Made by a program: the position numbers and the translations under genes
Source: Diphasiastrum complanatum
Lineage: Eukaryota > Streptophyta > Lycopodiopsida > Lycopodiales > Lycopodiaceae
NCBI GenBank assembly: GCA_029204225.1
Contig: CM055108.1
Location: 9,483,849 to 9,547,848 of the forward strand
Direction: 5' to 3'
Length of the DNA stretch: 64,000 nucleotides
In this document: positions 19,701 to 31,300 of the stretch, in pieces
Layout: every line of letters begins with the position of its first letter
Position numbering within the stretch: position 1 is the first letter of the stretch
Notes under the pieces: generated by a model
The model's input: the letters and a program-made list of their open reading frames with translations, nothing else
Database searches by the model: none
What the model was told of the DNA's origin: nothing

Positions 19701-22380
19701 CACATGAATGGGACAGGTGGAGCTTTAAATTTTTAAATTGGATGGGCCAAGTGGAGCTTCAAATTATCACCATGTGTCATTAGAGAAAATTTGAGTGCAA
19801 AAGAGGCCTTCCAGAAGATACTTTTTATTTTTTTTCTCAAAAGTTTTTTTCACATGGACCAATCAAAATACTCAAAATTGAAATCTATGTAACATAGCTC
19901 CTTCAAATTAATTCTTTTTTCTTTTAAAAAGAAAATTAAATCTGCGTCGGGGACACCCCGTAATTAAGCCATTTTATCTGTAGTATAGTCTGCAGCTCAA
20001 ATAGAAACTGTGTAACTTTTGAATAAGAGCTCAGATTGAGACAATTATAATGTCATTAGAAAGCCCTCGACGAGAGCTTTCCAACAACATCAACATGATC
20101 CAGTTCCGAGATACGATTTAAAAGATATTCTTGGTCAAAGTTTTGGGTAGTCAATCAACGGTCCATCTGATATCGCTTTATACAATCAATATCTCCTTTA
20201 CCAAATGACAAATTAAAATTTCAAAGAAAGAAATACAATCAAGTGATAAATAAAACTGATTCTAAGGTATTTTTTTAGAATTACAGATTTATTAAAAAAT
20301 TATGGTTTAACGTTTATCAGTATTAACATTGAATACATTTATTCTATAAAAACTAAAATCCTTCATTAACTTACTTTAAATTATTTGAAATAATCAAAAC
20401 ATTCTAATAAAATATATGCTCTATACATAATTTACAATAACAACAAATGAAATAAAATAGACGAATTTTTTTATAATTGCAAATAATAACTTTTTCATAC
20501 CTTAACATGAGTTAGTTCAATAATAATGAATATTAAATAAATTTGTTATGTTTTTGACAAATAAAAAACAATTTATGAATATTGGACAAATAGCTTTTTG
20601 ATTTCGAAATAAAAAAAAACTCTTTGAAGATATGCTAAAATTTTTTGAAACTTTTAATAACAATGTGAAGGACAATTATAACAAAATTACATACATAAAA
20701 AATAAGAAATATCAAAAGAAAATGCTACTTTTTGTAATTATAAACTATATTATGGTATGCACCTTGTAAAAATTAATGTTTTTACGATCATCGATTAATC
20801 ATGTTTAGTAATAAGATATTTAATGAAATTCAAATCAATTACTTAAGCATTTGAGATCAAACTTTCAATGAATCTACAACTTAACATTGAAATCCAATAT
20901 CCCCAAACACTCCAAATTTGCTTAATACAAAAAATAGACAACAATAATGTATTAACATAAAATATAACATATTAGCTCAAATTTGAAAATGATTTCACTT
21001 TCAGTCATTCACAATAATTCTATATTGCAGACCACTAAATAATATTTTACATATTTTCACATACTTGTAATTCTATACTCATCAAATTTCAAATTTATAA
21101 TATTAAAAAAAGTTAATTTTAAAAGAAATATTAGAAATTGTGAATTGTAAAAATAGAGCAAATAGACTAGAAACATTTTACATAATTTTTTGTAAAACAA
21201 AAACATTTAAAGGATACAATATTTTAGAGTCCAATCCAAGTCAATAAAAAATATTGATTTTTAAAAAGATATAAAGAAATATGACATAAACTCAAGTATT
21301 TATTTAATTATTAGATTCATGTTTATTTTTTAGATAGATAAATTTACAATTGCACAAAATCGAATGACATTTTTATTTTTTATTATCTCAAAACTGTTTT
21401 TATTAAAACCAAAATTTGTTGATATTAATTACACATAGGTTCATGTCTTTTATAATTTCTTATGTTAAATAAACAAGATATATTATCTAATACATTGCTC
21501 TGATATCATATATTATAATTTAGATCAAATGTGTATTTATAATCTAACAAAGTTCTTCAAATAGCCAATTTTGTTTTTTATTCATAGTTTTTAAAATTAT
21601 TATTTTTATTTTGAATATTTGAAATACAAATTAACCTTTTTATATAATTCCAAATATTATTTAGCAAAAGTCAACCGAGATAACAAATATTCATCATTAT
21701 ATTTTATGATTTTTATACAGGCTATTGACATATATTGAAATACTTATAATTGTTTGAATTTTTATTTACCATTGTAAATATCATAATATTTTAAAAAAAT
21801 CTTTAAAAAAAATTATCTTAAAAATGCTATTAAATTTATGTCATGTTTACAAACATCTAAGATTAAACTTGTTATGACTTTGACAAATCTAATTCAGTAA
21901 CATAAACTAAACAATAATCATTCAAAATTTAAATTAGTAGTAAATTTTGAATAAATAGTTATTATGCATTTAATAGAAATAGGTACTATGAAGGTATTAC
22001 AAATAATTATAAATAAATATTTATCATTCATTCATTACAAATAGAATTTTATTAAATTAAGCTTATACTTCAATTTTATTTTGCATCATTGTTACAATTA
22101 TATTTAATTTTTCTTACTTATTTGGATAAAAACTGATATTTATCGTTAAAAGGTCTATCCAATATTCAAAACATCATTTGAAGATATATCACTTTACATT
22201 TATAATTGCATCAACCAATATTACTACATTGCTTTTTAAAGTTTTCAAATAATCCAATATCGAGTAATTGCTAAATACAATTGTAGAATATGATGACATA
22301 AATTAAACTAACCACAACTTTTTCTTAAAAAAAAAAAAAGACAAAACATCTATATCACACAAAATACTTGCATAGACACA

Positions 22381-22484
22381 CATCATTATAAACATTTCTT
22401 TCATTTATTTGTTTATCACTCTTTTTGCTTTACATCATTATAAACGTTTCTTTCATTTATTTGTTTATCACTCTTTTTGCTTTA
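22381..22484. repeat. Tandem duplication, 52-bp unit, two copies
   Basis: The units at 22381-22432 and 22433-22484 start CATCATTATAAAC and differ by one base (A/G). Confidence 0.9.
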
Positions 22485-22499
22485 CAACATAGAGATACT

Positions 22500-22553
22500 G
22501 CATCATATCATACTTTACCAAAATAAGCATCATATCATACTTTACCAAAATAA
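22500..22553. repeat. Tandem duplication, 27-bp unit, two copies
   Basis: GCATCATATCATACTTTACC plus AAAATAA occurs twice in a row without mismatches, 16 bp after the 52-bp duplication. Confidence 0.9.
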
Positions 22554-22740
22554 AACAACAAAAAACTGAACTATTGGTATTCAAAAAACAAAAATTACAA
22601 ATCACATATCAAAATTAATATTTCAAAAATTTAGAATGACAATTTTTCATTAAATCATTGTTGCTGGGCTTCCCATACTAGTAAAATGTATATGTAGAAA
22701 TCAATTTTTTAAATAATAAAAAATATGTGGCTTTGCTTTG

Positions 22741-23929
22741 ATGGGGCAAAACAGGGCAGTGCCTGCACGCTTGGGAAATAAGTTTAAACTAGCTTAACCT
22801 CGGAGATGTTTAGTGAAATGAAATGAAGCTGAAAGAGCACCATGAGTGAGACATTCTATGACATAAATTTGAGCAAGGAAGGACTACAACACCTAGACAA
22901 GCCTTGACCTGACAGTATATTCATACAATAGACAATAGTAAGTACTGATGCTCCGATTTGTTCTAACTGTACATATAAACAAGTCAATATTGTGAGATGA
23001 TGATGTGATGACTGAAAAATTGTGATCTACAATTAATTTGGTAAACCATTCAAGGAAGACCTATGTTGATCCAGAACTGATGCACACAAAAGTCGTACCA
23101 GCTTGATTGGCTAGTAGCCAGTGCTCTAATATACTGCAGCAAATTTAGTATTAAGCTCTTGCAGAATGCTGTACGGATTATTGACTCAATATGGTCATTG
23201 TTCTTTCTCATGATTTTAGCTTTTTCCTTTTGCGAATCTCCATGGTGGCAAAATCCTACCAACGTTTGTTCATGAGGGCTATTATGTTTGCATCATCTTT
23301 TTGATGAATTAGTGGACCTTTAAAGGACACAGCTCGTGCCTATGTAATTTCAGTATATGATTCCTATGAAGATAATCGTCTTGCAACGTCCAAAGAAACA
23401 CTTCCATTCAAAAATTTGATGCACAAAATTAAGATGGCAAAATATCAAATGCTTAAAAATTCCAAGACCCAGAAACAAGTATGTGCTCCAAATGAGCTAC
23501 TACAGTCGGAAGTGATCTGTGAACCAGCCCTTATGAATATAAGTCACTTACACCTTAGCAAAGACGGCATATCTGATAGTGCCGGGCAGTCTTTGCACCG
23601 ATGACTTGGCAATTTTACTACATTGAATTGCTGAAGTACTATTCAGCTAAATCTACATATCCACGGCAACTTCTCACACCCACACATTAGCATACAAGCA
23701 AACGCAAATTTTCCTGGTCTAAGAAATCATTGTAAGAAAAAATGACCGTTGTGACAATCTCTTTCTGCCAAGACCTTGGCAGAAGCTGAATCTCCATAAA
23801 AAGTTGTTGAGGTTGTATCTATGAAACTGATAAACAAACGCGCAGCTGACTCCATACCTACGTTTGCAAGCTGAAAGCTAATTTCACAGGCACCCAAAGA
23901 CTTACATCGATCCCCGGCCGGATCTAAAG
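22741..23929. other. Gene-free stretch downstream of the arabinogalactan peptide gene
   Basis: Mixed-composition DNA with only short chance ORFs. The part next to 23930 (about 23650-23929) is expected to hold the 3' untranslated region of the minus-strand gene. Nothing else is recognised. Confidence 0.45.
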
Positions 23930-24145
23930 TTACAAGTGCCCAATCAACACGGCAATAATCAAGGCCGCAATCCCTGCAAAGATAGACAGTGGGGTGCCAT
24001 AGTTGGCCCCGGAAACTGGATGCGGATGCGGAGCAGGAGCTGGCACATGATAAGCTGCCTCTGACATTGTGAGCTGCAGGATAATCATAACTACTGAAAC
24101 TAGAGCAAGATTCAAAGCCACAGAGACTGCGAATGTCGAACCCAT
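23930..24145 (-). CDS. Classical arabinogalactan peptide (GPI-anchored cell-surface proteoglycan)
   Basis: A single-exon 71-codon protein with ATG at 24145. Residues 1-31 form a signal peptide (MGSTFAVSVALNLALVSVVM, ending ...TMSEA). The mature core, about residues 32-50, contains A-P-A-P followed by His-Pro pairs (VPAPAPHPHPVSGANYG), and a hydrophobic C-terminus (SIFAGIAALIIAVLIGHL) is a GPI-attachment signal. The order signal, short Pro-rich core, GPI signal and the total length fit AG-peptides. Prolines in the core would be hydroxylated and carry arabinogalactan, and the product would sit at the outer plasma membrane. The His-Pro alternation is unlike the common APAPA core. A TATA box lies about 190 bp upstream. 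The gene has no frame damage although its surroundings are mostly transposons. Confidence 0.75.
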   Translation of the reverse strand: MGSTFAVSVALNLALVSVVMIILQLTMSEAAYHVPAPAPHPHPVSGANYGTPLSIFAGIAALIIAVLIGHL

Positions 24146-24333
24146 CTCGGATGTCTATGAATATTCACCGGCCTACAATCTGTTGCAACTAAATATCAAG
24201 AGGACTGACTGACTACACTCGAAAGATCTTTGCACACAAACAAATAGTGAACCAGCTCGAGCAAGCTGGGGAAAGCTCCGAGGAAGTATACACGCTAGCT
24301 GATTAAGTGACATACTTAATTAAATTGGTCGAG

Positions 24334-24342
24334 CTATATAGT
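24334..24342 (-). promoter_or_regulatory. TATA box candidate of the arabinogalactan peptide gene
   Basis: On the minus strand the sequence reads ACTATATAG about 190 bp upstream of the ATG at 24145. With initiation some 30 bp downstream it implies a 5' untranslated region of about 160 nt. Confidence 0.45.
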
Positions 24343-24507
24343 AATACAAGCACATAAAGTCGTGGAGGCACAAATCGCTGGCTTATCCAGGCTGGAACAA
24401 CTGAATGCGAAAGCTCCCATCAACATCGATGCAGATGAAGAAAATTCCTTTCAAACCGAAGCCCACCTACCCCGACATAATATTTATAATGTATTTTTGA
24501 GTTCTTA

Positions 24508-24619
24508 ATGTTTATTCTGACCGTGATCGTTTACAGCCTTCCTTGTCCTTTGGGCAAGTTTACTTCTTTATGTTTATTCTGACTTTGATGGTTTACAGCC
24601 TTTCCTGTCCTTTGGGCAA
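24508..24619. repeat. Imperfect tandem duplication, period 62 bp
   Basis: ATGTTTATTCTGACCGTGAT at 24508 recurs at 24570 with a few changes. Both copies end in GTCCTTTGGGCAA. Confidence 0.85.
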
Positions 24620-25640
24620 CTAGGAAAATGAGAGCTGCTTAATGATAAGATAAGATGCTTTTGCGTGTGTGATGTCACATGGGGATGTGCGAGAGCCAAA
24701 TGATCTCATATCCTTGCTAGTGCATCACAGCTTGTTCCATGAGGCTTGCTCAAGATGAAAAAACAAGGAATGTTCTTAGAGCAGGTTACCAAGTAATAAA
24801 CACTTGAACTATGTGCTCATGAGCATTACTATTGGGATAGTTCAAATCATTTGTGCATATGCTAAGTGTGTTAACCTTGAGTTGCACATGGATGCCACAT
24901 TTTCTAATATTCACTATTGTCCAATGATTATAAGCATGCACATTAGATAAGAATCTTGTGGGCTTCACTAGTTCTAAGTTTAGGTGTGTGTACATGAAGA
25001 CACGCCTCAATGAAGGTGCCCTTGATGTCAAAGGGCACATTTTGGGGCTTTAAATTTTGTTGTTGTTTGAGCTTTAAGACCATGAAGATCTTTGCTGCCT
25101 ATGCTTGACAATTTTATCCGTGTTATGCTTCTTGCAAATCCAAACATGGCCTTTGAGGGGGACCACTCCACTGTTGCAAACTAGCCTCATTCACCTTGGC
25201 CTCGACATTTAGGTTTGAATATTGTGTGTCTTGGTGTGAATACTGAAATCATAAGTTTGGTTACCTTTGTCATTTCTAAGAAAAACTTTCACAATTGGTC
25301 TACAAGATTGTACTTAGGAGCAATAGATACTTAGCAATCTACATATTGCATATTCCCTATGCAAAGAAACGAACTTATAAGCTTTGAAATTGCTCTTGGG
25401 TGACTTTTAGCTCCTACTCATAAAGAACGGTAAAAAACCAATGCTGAGGAAGCAAAATGCTTCAGCAAACAAATCTTATTTGAAAAAGAAAGAAAATTCT
25501 ACTCTTATTTGGCCAAATTGCTTTGCAAACTTTCCAAATTCAATGGAATCTATCTTGAATTCTAAATACGACACCAATAATGGGAATGCCCAAATGTCTA
25601 CCATACTTTCGTGACCATAATCCAGTCAAGGTTTAAACCT
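24620..25640. other. Intergenic stretch without recognisable gene
   Basis: Only short chance frames occur on either strand. No LTR, motif or domain is recognised. It may include decayed L1 sequence continuing from 25640. Confidence 0.4.
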
Positions 25641-26160
25641 TCAAGCTAGTATAGCAAATTTGGTAGACTCACATATTGGGCATTTCAAATGTTAAACATA
25701 TTGTCAAACTTACTTTTGGTCGAAAACAAAACAAGAGTAGTAGATGAGTAGTAATAGCATAGAATAAGGAGGAAAGGGGACATCCTTGCAACATTGCATT
25801 TAGTAGACACTTTTCCATGGACTTTAATACAAACATAGGCACTCTTGAATAATAATTCAGTGATCTTCAAGATGTAGTTAGGGATGCCCAAATATCGACC
25901 ACATTCTATAGATATTCTCAGCTTAAGCTAAGCTTATCAAAAGCCTTCTCAAGACCTAGTTTCAAGACATTAAAGAATTCCTATGAAGAAGAAAAACATT
26001 TATATATGGCAACATACGTATTAAGGACATTGTCAAAATTGTTCTTGCCTTCAATAGAACCAAACTATTCAACACCTACATATAATGCTTAGTGAGGTCC
26101 TAATTTTCAAGTAATAACTTTCGTTTTGATCTTAAAGGGAATGTTTGACATAATTAGAGG
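25640..26160 (-). mobile_element. Non-LTR (plant L1-type) reverse transcriptase fragment, decayed
   Basis: Reading leftward on the minus strand: about 26160-26100 gives LIMSNIPFKIKTKVIT, resembling the L1 'RPISL.N..YKI..KVI' block. About 26060-26010 gives FGSIEGKNNFDNVLNTYVAI, resembling 'GFV.GR.I.DN'. About 25940-25910 gives LGLEKAFDKLSLS, the L1 'D.EKAFD' block. 25890-25730 gives ITELLFKSAYVCIKVHGKV, the 'G..RGVRQGCPLSP' neighbourhood, with the RGVRQG lost. The order matches L1 RT. Stops and frameshifts are frequent. Confidence 0.6.
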
Positions 26161-26823
26161 CTTAAAGTTTTAAACTAATTTTTTATTTTTCTTTTGGGAA
26201 TGAAAACTAGCCAATTTTTGAAATTAAGATAAAATAGAGAATATATGATTACATAAAATCAAGAAAGTTTGTAGCAAGCCTAAAGTCAAGATAGATGATT
26301 TTGATTTTCAACACTTCTCCTAAAAACAATCTATGTTGACTTGAACGTGGATCTTGGTATTATTCCAAGATTGGCTCTATGCTTGATGAAGGAATTTTTG
26401 CTCAAAGGTTTGGTGAGCAAATTTGCAATACAAGATGATGTGTCGATGTGCTCCAAGTAGATTTCCCCTCCAATGAGCTTCTCTCTCACGAAGTGATGTG
26501 CAACCTGGATGTGTTTGCTCCTTGCATGGAATATTGGATTGTTTGCAAGGGCTTGTGCTGAAATAATGTCACACATTATCATAGGTAGATCATCTTCCAT
26601 GATTATCTTTAGCTCCACTAGCAACCTCTTGATCCAAAGCACTTCCTTTGTTGTAGTAGTGAGTGCCTTAGAGTACTTAGATACATATCTTCAACTTTTG
26701 ATTATGGTTTGTTATATAAAAGCATTTTCCAATGATGAATAGTAAGATTTTGCATAGCTTGGCTCAACTTATGAACTCTAAAACTTATGTCAGGCCTAGT
26801 TATAGTGAGCCAAATTAAGGAGC

Positions 26824-27624
26824 CTATAAGACTCCTAAAAAGAGTGATGTCCACGAAGGATCTTTCTTCACCTTTATTAGGTCTTTTACAATTTGCTCCA
26901 TAGGAGTTTCTATACTCTTACAATCTAGCATATTGGACATTTTTAACATTGAAAGAGCATACTTGGATTGACATACAAAAGCTTTATCATTATGAAAGTC
27001 AATCTCTAATCCTAAGATGTAATGAATTTTTCCAAGATCTTGCATCTTGAATTCTTTTCCAGGTGCGACTTTGGTTTCCTCAACTAACTTGATACAACTT
27101 CCTGTTAGAATGATATCATCAACATAAATGAGAAGTATGACAATATCTCTATCATAAAACTTGAAATACAAGGAAGGATCATAGTTACTAAGATTAAATC
27201 CTAGAAGAAAGGTGTTAAGTCGAGAATACCACGACCTTGGAGCTTGCTTTAGTCCATAGAGACTTTTGAAGAGCAAGCAAACTTTGTTTTTGTCTTGGAT
27301 GAACCCAATAGGTTGATCCATATAAATCTCTTCTTCTAGATATCCATTTAAAAATGCATTAGAGACATCTAGTTGAAAAACCTGCCAATTGATAAAACAT
27401 GCAATGGAAATTATGATTCTAATTGATACCATCTTTGCAACTGGAGCAAAAGTCTCCTCATAATCAAGTCCATAAACTTGAGCAAAACCCTTTGCACAAA
27501 GCCTTGCCTTGTACTTGTTGATTGTGCCATCTGGATTATATTTGACTCGAAAAACCCATTTGCAACCAATCGTGTGCTTGTTGGATGGAAGATCCACAAG
27601 CTCCCATGTCTTGTAAAGCATCAT
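26824..27624 (-). pseudogene. Element E reverse transcriptase domain
   Basis: 266 codons open, beginning just before TWELVDLPSNKHTIGCKWVF. It holds the substrate-binding and catalytic blocks LDVSNAFLNGYLEEE, SLYGLKQAPRSWY and YVDD with both aspartates, then LGKIHYILGLEID. RNase H follows after a deletion, so the pol gene is broken though this domain is intact. Confidence 0.8.
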
Positions 27625-28110
27625 ATTCCTCCTTCATGGTTAGAAACCATTCCTTCGAATTGAGTGCATCATATACATCCTTTGGCTCCTCATGTGAAAT
27701 AAAATAAGCACAATTAGTGGAGTTGAGTTCCACTTGCTTGCCTTTATCTTCATATGTAAGTCTCCTAGGCTCGAATCTTTCTCTTTGTGACCTTCTTGGT
27801 GAAAAAATTCGAGGTGACTCCTTCTCAACTCTTGGCCCCATCTCTCCATGATAGTCTTCAAGGGTGATGATAGGAGAATCCTTTTGAGAATATTTTAACT
27901 TGGCCTCCTCAAGGATGCATTTTTTGTTCTCATGGAATATAACATCCCTACTCTCAATTGTAGTTGAGATAGAGGGAACATAAATTTTGTAAGCCTTCTT
28001 GTTAGACGAATATCCAACCATGATTCCTTTGATAGAATTAGAATCATCTCTTTTCCTTGTTTCCAAGGGTACATGAACAAAGCAAGCACATCCAAAAACT
28101 CTAAGGTGAT

Positions 28111-29025
28111 CTACCTTAGGTTTCTTCTTAAACAAGACTTCATATGGTGATCTTCCTGCAAGTGCATTGTGAGGTAATCTATTGCACAAATAGTTTGCAC
28201 AAATGCTTCTCCCCAATATTCAATAGGAAAAGAAGCTTCAACTCGGATTGCTTTAGCACATTCACATAGAGATCCATTTTTTCTTTCAGCAACTCCATTT
28301 TGAGATGGAGAATAAGCACAAGAAAACTCTCTCTTTATTCCTTCACCCTCACAATATTCATAGAACTTGTTGGAGATGTATTCACCTCCTCCATCACATC
28401 TTAAAGCTTTAACTTTGAATGAAAATTGTTTCTCAACATAAGCTTTGAAGACTAGAAAGTGATCAAATACCATAGCTTCTGAAGAAAGTAGATACAACCA
28501 AGTATATCTTGTAAAGTTAATAAAGGTGACAAAACATGTTGCACCACCAATACTTTTAGAAGAAGAAAAATGAACATCCGAGTGTATTAGCTCCAAAGGA
28601 TAAGTAGTCTTAATAAAAGACTTTTGATATGGCCTTCTATGTGATTTTGCAATAGCACAAGCCTCACAAGGCTTGAAATCTTTGGAAAGTGATCTTGGAA
28701 GGCCAATAGCCTTATCTTTCTTGACCATAGAAAACATAGACTTAAAGTTAGGATGCCCCAACCTTCTATGCCATAACTCCTCCTTAGATAAAAGAGCAAC
28801 TTCACAAAAGTTTGCATTCTCAAAAGAATTCAACTTGCAAATTCCACCATATCTAGATCCATTGGCTAGGATCTCATCATTTTTCTTGATAAAGCAAGTA
28901 TTGGAATTGAATTTTGCAACACAACCACTATCAAGCAACTTTCCAACACTAATCAAGTTCTTTGTAAGCTTAGGAACAAAATGAACATTAGAAAGTGAAA
29001 GAACTTTAGAAGAAGCAAGTTTCAA
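28111..29025 (-). pseudogene. Element E integrase with GAG-pre-integrase
   Basis: 304 codons open. HRRLGHPN plus CEACAIAKSH give the HHCC finger. The core has D (HSDVHF), D (RCDGGGEY) and E (GVAERKNG). The segment normally reading FIDD is FINF here. After WGEAF the frame drifts, and the true C-terminal domain continues in another frame from about 28170 leftward. Confidence 0.8.
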
Positions 29026-29110
29026 TGGAATGTTGCCAATTCCTTCAATAGAGCACTCATGATCATTTGCAGTATAAATAGATCTTTTAAGTCCTTTATA
29101 AGGTACAATA

Positions 29111-29958
29111 TGTTAAAAATTGTCACTTATTATATGTTAAATAAAGATCTATCATTAGAACAATGTTCATGATCTGATTTCACACGTGTGGAGCCTATTC
29201 TCACATGTGAAATAAATTAGTTTTCATACTTGTACATATCTATTTTGATTTTGTATCAATCAAGTTAGTGTGAACATGATATGACTAGTTTTTAGTCAAG
29301 TTGACTAGTCACCTAGAAATTAGCTTTTCCTTGCATGTGCATGAGTAAATGCTCCCACATGGCAAGTGGATGTTCACACGTGTGTATAGAGTTCTAGAAG
29401 ATAAGAGTTAATCATTTTCTTTAGATCCTATTTTGTAGGGAATATTCTTATATTCTAGGAGACTAGCTCTTTGGATTAAAGCCATATTCTAGAAGGTCAA
29501 CTTTGGATAAGGATCAAGGATGGATCAAATGGATAGATCTGAGTGATGTGGCACTCTTCACACGTGTGAATACCTGCTGGACTGTACCAGACTCGTGGAT
29601 GTACTTGATCCATAAAAGGATCATCATTTTGCTAATGAGATTGATGAGACTTTTGCATTCTACAGTTTTGTGAGATTTCTAGTCATTAGAATTGTGATTT
29701 CTATAAATGATTGCTATCAAGAACCAAAGTACTTGTTGTTTCAGGTGAAGGCCATACTGTGGACAGTACTCCACACGTGTGAGGCTCCTTTCACTAATTT
29801 ATGAAGTTTTGATCCATTGCTCTTGCTTAAATCTAAGTGTAGTGAATCTAGATCAAGATCTAAAGTGTAGAACTTGATAGATCCATTGATTAAGCAACAA
29901 ATACCTCTCTATGGTTGTTAAGTACAATCATTATTGTCCTTTAAACTGAAATTTATCA
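29111..29958 (+). repeat. Element C 5' LTR
   Basis: 848 bp, TGTTAAAAATTG to TTTATCA. It carries palindromes CACACGTGTG at 29181, 29375 and 29772, TTCACACGTGTGAA at 29557-29570 and TCACATGTGA at 29201-29210. No second copy was found in the window. Confidence 0.8.
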
Positions 29959-29970
29959 TGGTATCAGAGC
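29959..29970 (+). other. Element C primer-binding site
   Basis: TGGTATCAGAGC lies immediately after the LTR; initiator-Met tRNA type. Confidence 0.85.
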
Positions 29971-30479
29971 TAAGTAAGAGAGTAATCATTTGAATCATAA
30001 AACTTGCAAAGATCATTGGCAAAATTTGTTTTTGGCCAATACTAGTGAGGGTGAGTTAATCTAGAGTGATAGCTTGTTTCTATTTGGATCAAATCGACTT
30101 GGAGGCTGTGTATGTACTTTTCACACATGTGAAACCATACAACAACTTTCATTTCATCTTACTTTGTGTTTGTTGGTCCTAAAATCACAATTCTAGTTCA
30201 TTTTTATTGCTTTTTGAAGCATAGTATTGATCTAGATTCAATCTAGCTAATGCCTATGACCAAATAGAGTTTTGGATCATTGAAGCATTTCCTTTTGGAG
30301 TTTAAGATCAGATCTAAGAGGCTGATTTGTTCAGATCCTTAGTTGAAGTGAAATCTCTAAGAAAAGTGTAAAGCAAAAAATTTTGTGAGAGTGAAAACTA
30401 TGAATTTTTGTCAAGATCTTTGTGTATCATTCAAGCTTGTGTGCTAGTTTGTGATTTTTAGAAGAGAATTCATTTTACA

Positions 30480-31300
30480 ATGCCATCCATGGGTGGATAT
30501 TTGTTGGAATCAAGTGAGAGAATCACTTCCACAAATTATTCCATTTGGAAAGTGAGGATGGAATCACTCCTAGTGATCCATGACCTCTTTGACATAGTTC
30601 TAGGAGTTGAGGAAGAGCCTCAAGCTCCCCAAGAACAAACCAAATACAAGAAGAGAGCAAGATTAGCTCTACATTGCATAAAGTTGAGTGTATGCAATGA
30701 CCTCTTGAAGGAGGTGTCTTCTTGTGCCTCATCCAAAGAGGCTTGGGATTCATTAAAGAGTATCTATGAATCCAATAACACTTCAAGAATCCTCATGCTA
30801 AGAAATCAAGTTTTCCAAAGCATGAAAGGAAGTGGAGAGGTGGACAAGAGTATGTCCTTAGGATCAAATCTCTTAACAAGGAGTTGAGTGCTATAGGAGA
30901 GAAGATCCAAGATCAAGAGCTAGTACAAATCATATTGAATGGCCTAGGTGATGAGTTCACCAACTTGGTCCAATCATTTGTTATTCAAGACACTCATCCT
31001 TTGAAAAGTTGCACAATGTTCTTGTGGCCGAGGAGAGTAGACTTCTACACCTCAAGACAAAAATGGAAGGCATGTCACTTAATGGAGGAGAGGAGAAAGC
31101 AAACTTTACATCCAAAGGCAAGAAGAAATAACATCCATTCAAGAAGAATCAAGGCAAGGAGGCCGAGATGAAGAATGGAGGATCTACTTCCAAAGGCAAG
31201 GTGAAGAACAAGGCAAAGCTCAAGTGTTTCTTTTGTGGGAAGAAAGGGCACTTTGCCTCGGAATGTTACTTGAAGAAGAATCAACAAGCAAATGGAGATC
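30480..31300 (+). pseudogene. Element C gag, frameshifted
   Basis: It starts at ATG 30480 (MPSMGGYLLESSERITSTNY). The helical domain (WKVRMESLLVIHDLFDIVLG, ALHCIKLSVCNDLLKEVSSC, AWDSLKSIYESNNTSRILML) runs to about 30838, then shifts frame. It resumes from 30884 (SAIGEKIQDQELVQIILNGL), shifts again near 31005, and the CCHC knuckle CFFCGKKGHFASEC lies at about 31225-31266 in a third frame. It is close in sequence to element B gag, so the two are related families. Confidence 0.8.

Larger units (their letters stand above)
19701..22740. other. Three-kilobase AT-rich gene-free region
   Basis: No open frame of even 60 codons occurs on either strand. The DNA is strongly AT-rich with many A and T runs and ends abruptly near 22740, where base composition becomes mixed. 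I see no LTR, PBS, inverted repeat or known domain. Near its right end are two short tandem duplications (22381-22484 and 22500-22553). Confidence 0.6.
26320..29110 (-). mobile_element. Element E: Ty1/copia pol, minus strand, 5' end cut by element C
   Basis: From right to left: end of protease and GAG-pre-integrase (LWHRRLGHPNFKS); zinc finger half (CEACAIAKSHRRPY); integrase core with LIHSDVHF, ALRCDGGGEY and GVAERKNG carrying D, D and E; integrase C-terminus (CFVHVPLETRKRDD); linker (SPRRSQRERFEPRRLTYE); RT (27624-26824) with KYKARLCAKGFAQVYGLDYE, NAFLNGYLEEEIY and IYVDDIILTG; and RNase H ending FHARSKHIQVAHHFVREKL near 26331. The catalytic residues are kept, but a frameshift divides integrase from the linker near 28150-28200 and RNase H is shortened near 26650-26820. 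Gag, protease active site and LTR are missing: the element ends exactly where element C's LTR begins (29111). Confidence 0.85.

Noticed and set aside
27411-27663. ORFs on both strands overlapping element E
   Set aside because: Alternative frames of the RT domain; no domain of their own.
30523-30786. Minus-strand ORF opposite element C gag
   Set aside because: Antisense shadow of a recognised gag domain.
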